DNA of 53,469 nucleotides, taken from DATKPC01 sp035524275. Its GTDB lineage: Bacteria > Pseudomonadota > Gammaproteobacteria > Burkholderiales > Burkholderiaceae_F. Positions 51,428-53,469 of this stretch are shown here, piece by piece. The translations under genes and the position numbers were made by a program. The DNA lies in assembly GCA_035524275.1 (NCBI GenBank), contig DATKPC010000050.1:1-53469 (forward strand), written 5' to 3'. The notes under the pieces were generated by a model. It saw nothing but the letters and a program-made list of their open reading frames with translations, had not been told where the DNA came from and ran no database searches. How positions within the stretch are numbered: position 1 is the stretch's first letter; each line of letters begins with the position of its first letter.

Positions 51428-52726
51428 ATGAGCGCGACGAGGATCAAGGCCGACATCGTCATCATTGGCGCGGGCTTCGCCGGCATCACGCTGGTCAAAC
51501 GACTGCAGAAGCGCCTGCCGCCCTCGCGCCAGGTGCTGCTGGTGAGCGAGGAGAGCTACATCACCTTCAATCCGCTGCTGCCCGAAGCGGTGAGCGCGAC
51601 GATTTTCCCGGAGCAGGTCATTGCCCCGGTGCGCGAAGTGATCGACCTCAACCGTGGCGGGCGGTTTGTGATGGCACGGGTCAAGGCCATCGATCCCGAC
51701 GCCCGCACAGTGACCTGCCTGTCGCTCGCTCATGAACTGGTCATCGATTACGGCGAACTGGTGCTGGCTTTCGGAACGCGGGCGCGGATCGACTTTCTGC
51801 CGGGTCTTGCCGAGTTCGCGTCACCGCTCAAGACGGTCGGTGATGCGATGGATATCCGCAACCGCATCCTGCGGCGCCTCGCTCGCATCGAGATCGAGGA
51901 TGATCCGGCCAAGCGCGCAAGCCTCGGGCACTTCGTCATCATCGGCGGCGGATTCTCCGGCGTGGAGGTGGCCGGGGAAGTGGTCGACTGCATCCATGCC
52001 ATCCGGCGCTACTACCCGAGGGTCGAACCGGATCTGCTCAAAGTCACGTTGATTCACGACCTGGACCGCCTGCTGCCCGAGTTGCCGTCTCCCATGGGCG
52101 AGGAGGCGATGCGCTCCCTGAAAAAGCGAAAGGTCGACGTCCTGCTGGGACCCGTCAGGGCCGCCGCGGTCGATGCGCGCGGAGTCACGCTGTCCGACGG
52201 GCGCTATATTCCCTCGCACACGGTGATCTGTACGGTCGGGACGCGCCCGAATGCCCTTGCGCTAGGTCTCGGCCTTCCCCTTGAACGGGGGCGCATCCGA
52301 ACCCAGGCCGACATGCGCGTGGAGCAGCGCGAGCACATCTGGGCGTTGGGAGATTGCGCCTGGGTGCCCAATGCGGCCACACCGGGCGAGGTGGCGCCGC
52401 CCACCGCACAATTCGCCGTTCGCCAGGGCGTGCAACTCGCTGACAATCTGCGTGCGGCGATGGAAGGCCGGCCAACCGCGCCCTTCCGGCACAAATCGCT
52501 GGGCATGATGGCCGCCGTCGGGCGTCTGGATGGCGTCGCGATGATTGGCAAATGGCACCTTTCGGGCTTCTCTGCCTGGGTCTTGTGGCGCGCCTACTAC
52601 CTCTCCCAGATGCCCACGACCGGCCGCAAGGTTCGCATCGCGCTCGAGTGGTTCTGGGGGACTTTTTTCCCGCCCGATATCACCCACTTGCGCTTCACCC
52701 GCAGTCGCGACAGCTCGCCGGAATAG
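51428..52726 (+). CDS. Type II NADH dehydrogenase-like FAD-dependent oxidoreductase
   Basis: A 432-residue flavoprotein with two dinucleotide-binding motifs: FAD site DIVIIGAGFAGITLVKRL at residues 9-26 and NADH site FVIIGGGFSGVEVAGE near 170. Also present are the FAD ribityl-contact segment HIWALGDCAWVP and the quinone-site area APPTAQFAVRQG. The C-terminal 60 residues (WVLWRAYYLSQMPTTGRKVRI) fit a membrane-association helix. It would pass electrons from NADH to quinone without pumping protons at the inner-membrane surface. Confidence 0.92.
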   Translation: MSATRIKADIVIIGAGFAGITLVKRLQKRLPPSRQVLLVSEESYITFNPLLPEAVSATIFPEQVIAPVREVIDLNRGGRFVMARVKAIDPDARTVTCLSLAHELVIDYGELVLAFGTRARIDFLPGLAEFASPLKTVGDAMDIRNRILRRLARIEIEDDPAKRASLGHFVIIGGGFSGVEVAGEVVDCIHAIRRYYPRVEPDLLKVTLIHDLDRLLPELPSPMGEEAMRSLKKRKVDVLLGPVRAAAVDARGVTLSDGRYIPSHTVICTVGTRPNALALGLGLPLERGRIRTQADMRVEQREHIWALGDCAWVPNAATPGEVAPPTAQFAVRQGVQLADNLRAAMEGRPTAPFRHKSLGMMAAVGRLDGVAMIGKWHLSGFSAWVLWRAYYLSQMPTTGRKVRIALEWFWGTFFPPDITHLRFTRSRDSSPE

Positions 52727-52763
52727 GGAGACCGGCGACGGACAAGCGAACGCGTGCCAATCG

Positions 52764-53469
52764 TCAACACGTTGCATGTGCTTGAGCCCAAGCCAGCGCC
52801 TTCTCAGCGACTTCCTCCCAGCCCGGCTCAGCGATCAACCAATGGCTGCGTGCGGGAAACTCCAGGATGTCCGTGCGGCTTGGAGCGCGGCTGTGCTTGC
52901 GGTGCATGGCGCGAACCATCGAGATGGTGCTTGTGCGATCCGCTACGGCACCAATCAATAGCAAGGGAGGGCGCGCGGGGTTCTTGAAGTTGACGGCATT
53001 GCCGATGCCAAGCGCTGCCTGGAAATAGATGCGCCCAGGAGCCGGGACAATATGCTGGTCATACGTTGCCCTCTGCGCGTCGGGTGAAAGCGTATTCGCG
53101 AATGTCTTTGAGAAGCTCTTAAACGACATCGACAGAATCCGACTCCAACCGCGCCACGCCCGCAGAACCGGCAGTGCGGATCTAATGGCCGTGAAACTCG
53201 GCAGCACCCCCCTTGGAGGGCCCGCGTCGATGGCAACGCCCGCGGCGCCGAGTCCACGATCAAGCAGCATTTGCACAATCAGTCCCCCAAAAGAATGCCC
53301 CATCAAGATGGGGGGCGACTCAAGCGCGCGAATGTGCATTTCAAAATGATCCACGAGACCTTTGATGGTCTGGGTGGCCAGGCGTGGATCAGGATCACGA
53401 CGAAGTTCCGGCACCGACTTGTCCATATAGGGCCAAGCAGGAACGAGTACTTTTTGGCCCTTGGCCTCC
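52764..53469 (-). CDS. Alpha/beta hydrolase (5' end outside window)
   Basis: The frame is open to the window edge, so the N-terminus is missing. The visible part starts AKGQKVLVPAWPYMDKSV, the family end of strand 4, then has PPILMGHSFGGLIVQMLLDRG with the nucleophile Ser in GHSFG, an AVADRTSTISM acid region and FPARSHWLIAEPGW with the catalytic His. Similar proteins are common as soluble carboxylesterase-like enzymes. An internal ATG at 53426 is not a credible start, because family homology continues upstream. It converges on the NADH dehydrogenase. Confidence 0.88.
   Translation of the reverse strand, partial: EAKGQKVLVPAWPYMDKSVPELRRDPDPRLATQTIKGLVDHFEMHIRALESPPILMGHSFGGLIVQMLLDRGLGAAGVAIDAGPPRGVLPSFTAIRSALPVLRAWRGWSRILSMSFKSFSKTFANTLSPDAQRATYDQHIVPAPGRIYFQAALGIGNAVNFKNPARPPLLLIGAVADRTSTISMVRAMHRKHSRAPSRTDILEFPARSHWLIAEPGWEEVAEKALAWAQAHATC

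Overview
The window is GC-rich chromosomal DNA with dense genes, short intergenic gaps, strong third-position GC and frequent GTG/TTG starts. The gene families present (Rhizobium/Burkholderia-type rhamnose ABC locus, TolC-HlyD efflux operon, LysR regulators, ECF sigma factor with a cupin partner, RhaD fusion protein, PhnZ-like HD oxygenase) point to a Gram-negative proteobacterium, most likely a betaproteobacterium (Burkholderiales-like) or a high-GC gammaproteobacterium. I saw no rRNA, tRNA, CRISPR array or replication origin.

Layout. 1-5.5 kb: two exported alkaline-phosphatase-superfamily hydrolases, an exported alpha/beta hydrolase, a DUF1330 protein and an orphan PhnZ-like HD oxygenase. 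5.7-9.2 kb: a large cyclase/NB-ARC-type STAND regulator, whose ribosome binding site lies in a perfect hairpin, and a hypothetical protein. 9.2-22.1 kb: an aldehyde dehydrogenase followed by a complete L-rhamnose import and catabolism locus. This comprises a periplasmic binding protein, ATPase, two permeases, kinase, isomerase, aldolase-dehydrogenase fusion, mutarotase and a LysR-type regulator. Together they would import L-rhamnose, epimerise it, isomerise it to rhamnulose, phosphorylate it, cleave it to dihydroxyacetone phosphate and L-lactaldehyde, and oxidise the aldehyde.

22.1-28.3 kb: a GH3 glycosidase pseudogene joined to an IS91-family transposase scrap, a HAF-repeat exported protein, a GFA protein, an SDR with a truncated DUF1801 partner, and a membrane GGDEF-EAL protein. 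28.5-36.4 kb: an ECF sigma factor with a double-cupin partner, an orphan triple-PAS histidine kinase, an MFS transporter, a membrane-anchored hypothetical, and a decayed IS630-family element with identifiable ends. 36.6-45.3 kb: assorted enzymes (FrsA-like hydrolase, RibD/DHFR-like reductase, PlsC acyltransferase, OsmC, LysR/MFS/SDR group, YciI, DUF1993, SDR).

45.4-51.0 kb: a minus-strand TolC-HlyD-permease-permease efflux operon that carries no ATPase gene. A protein with a heme-thiolate-peroxidase-like PCP motif lies downstream. 51.1-53.5 kb: an IS630 scrap, a type II NADH dehydrogenase and a partial alpha/beta hydrolase. The points most worth follow-up are the ATPase-less exporter with its PCP protein, the SD-masking hairpin of the STAND regulator, the LysR-type control of rhamnose genes with clear palindromic operator candidates, and the sigma/cupin pair without the usual zinc anti-sigma motif.
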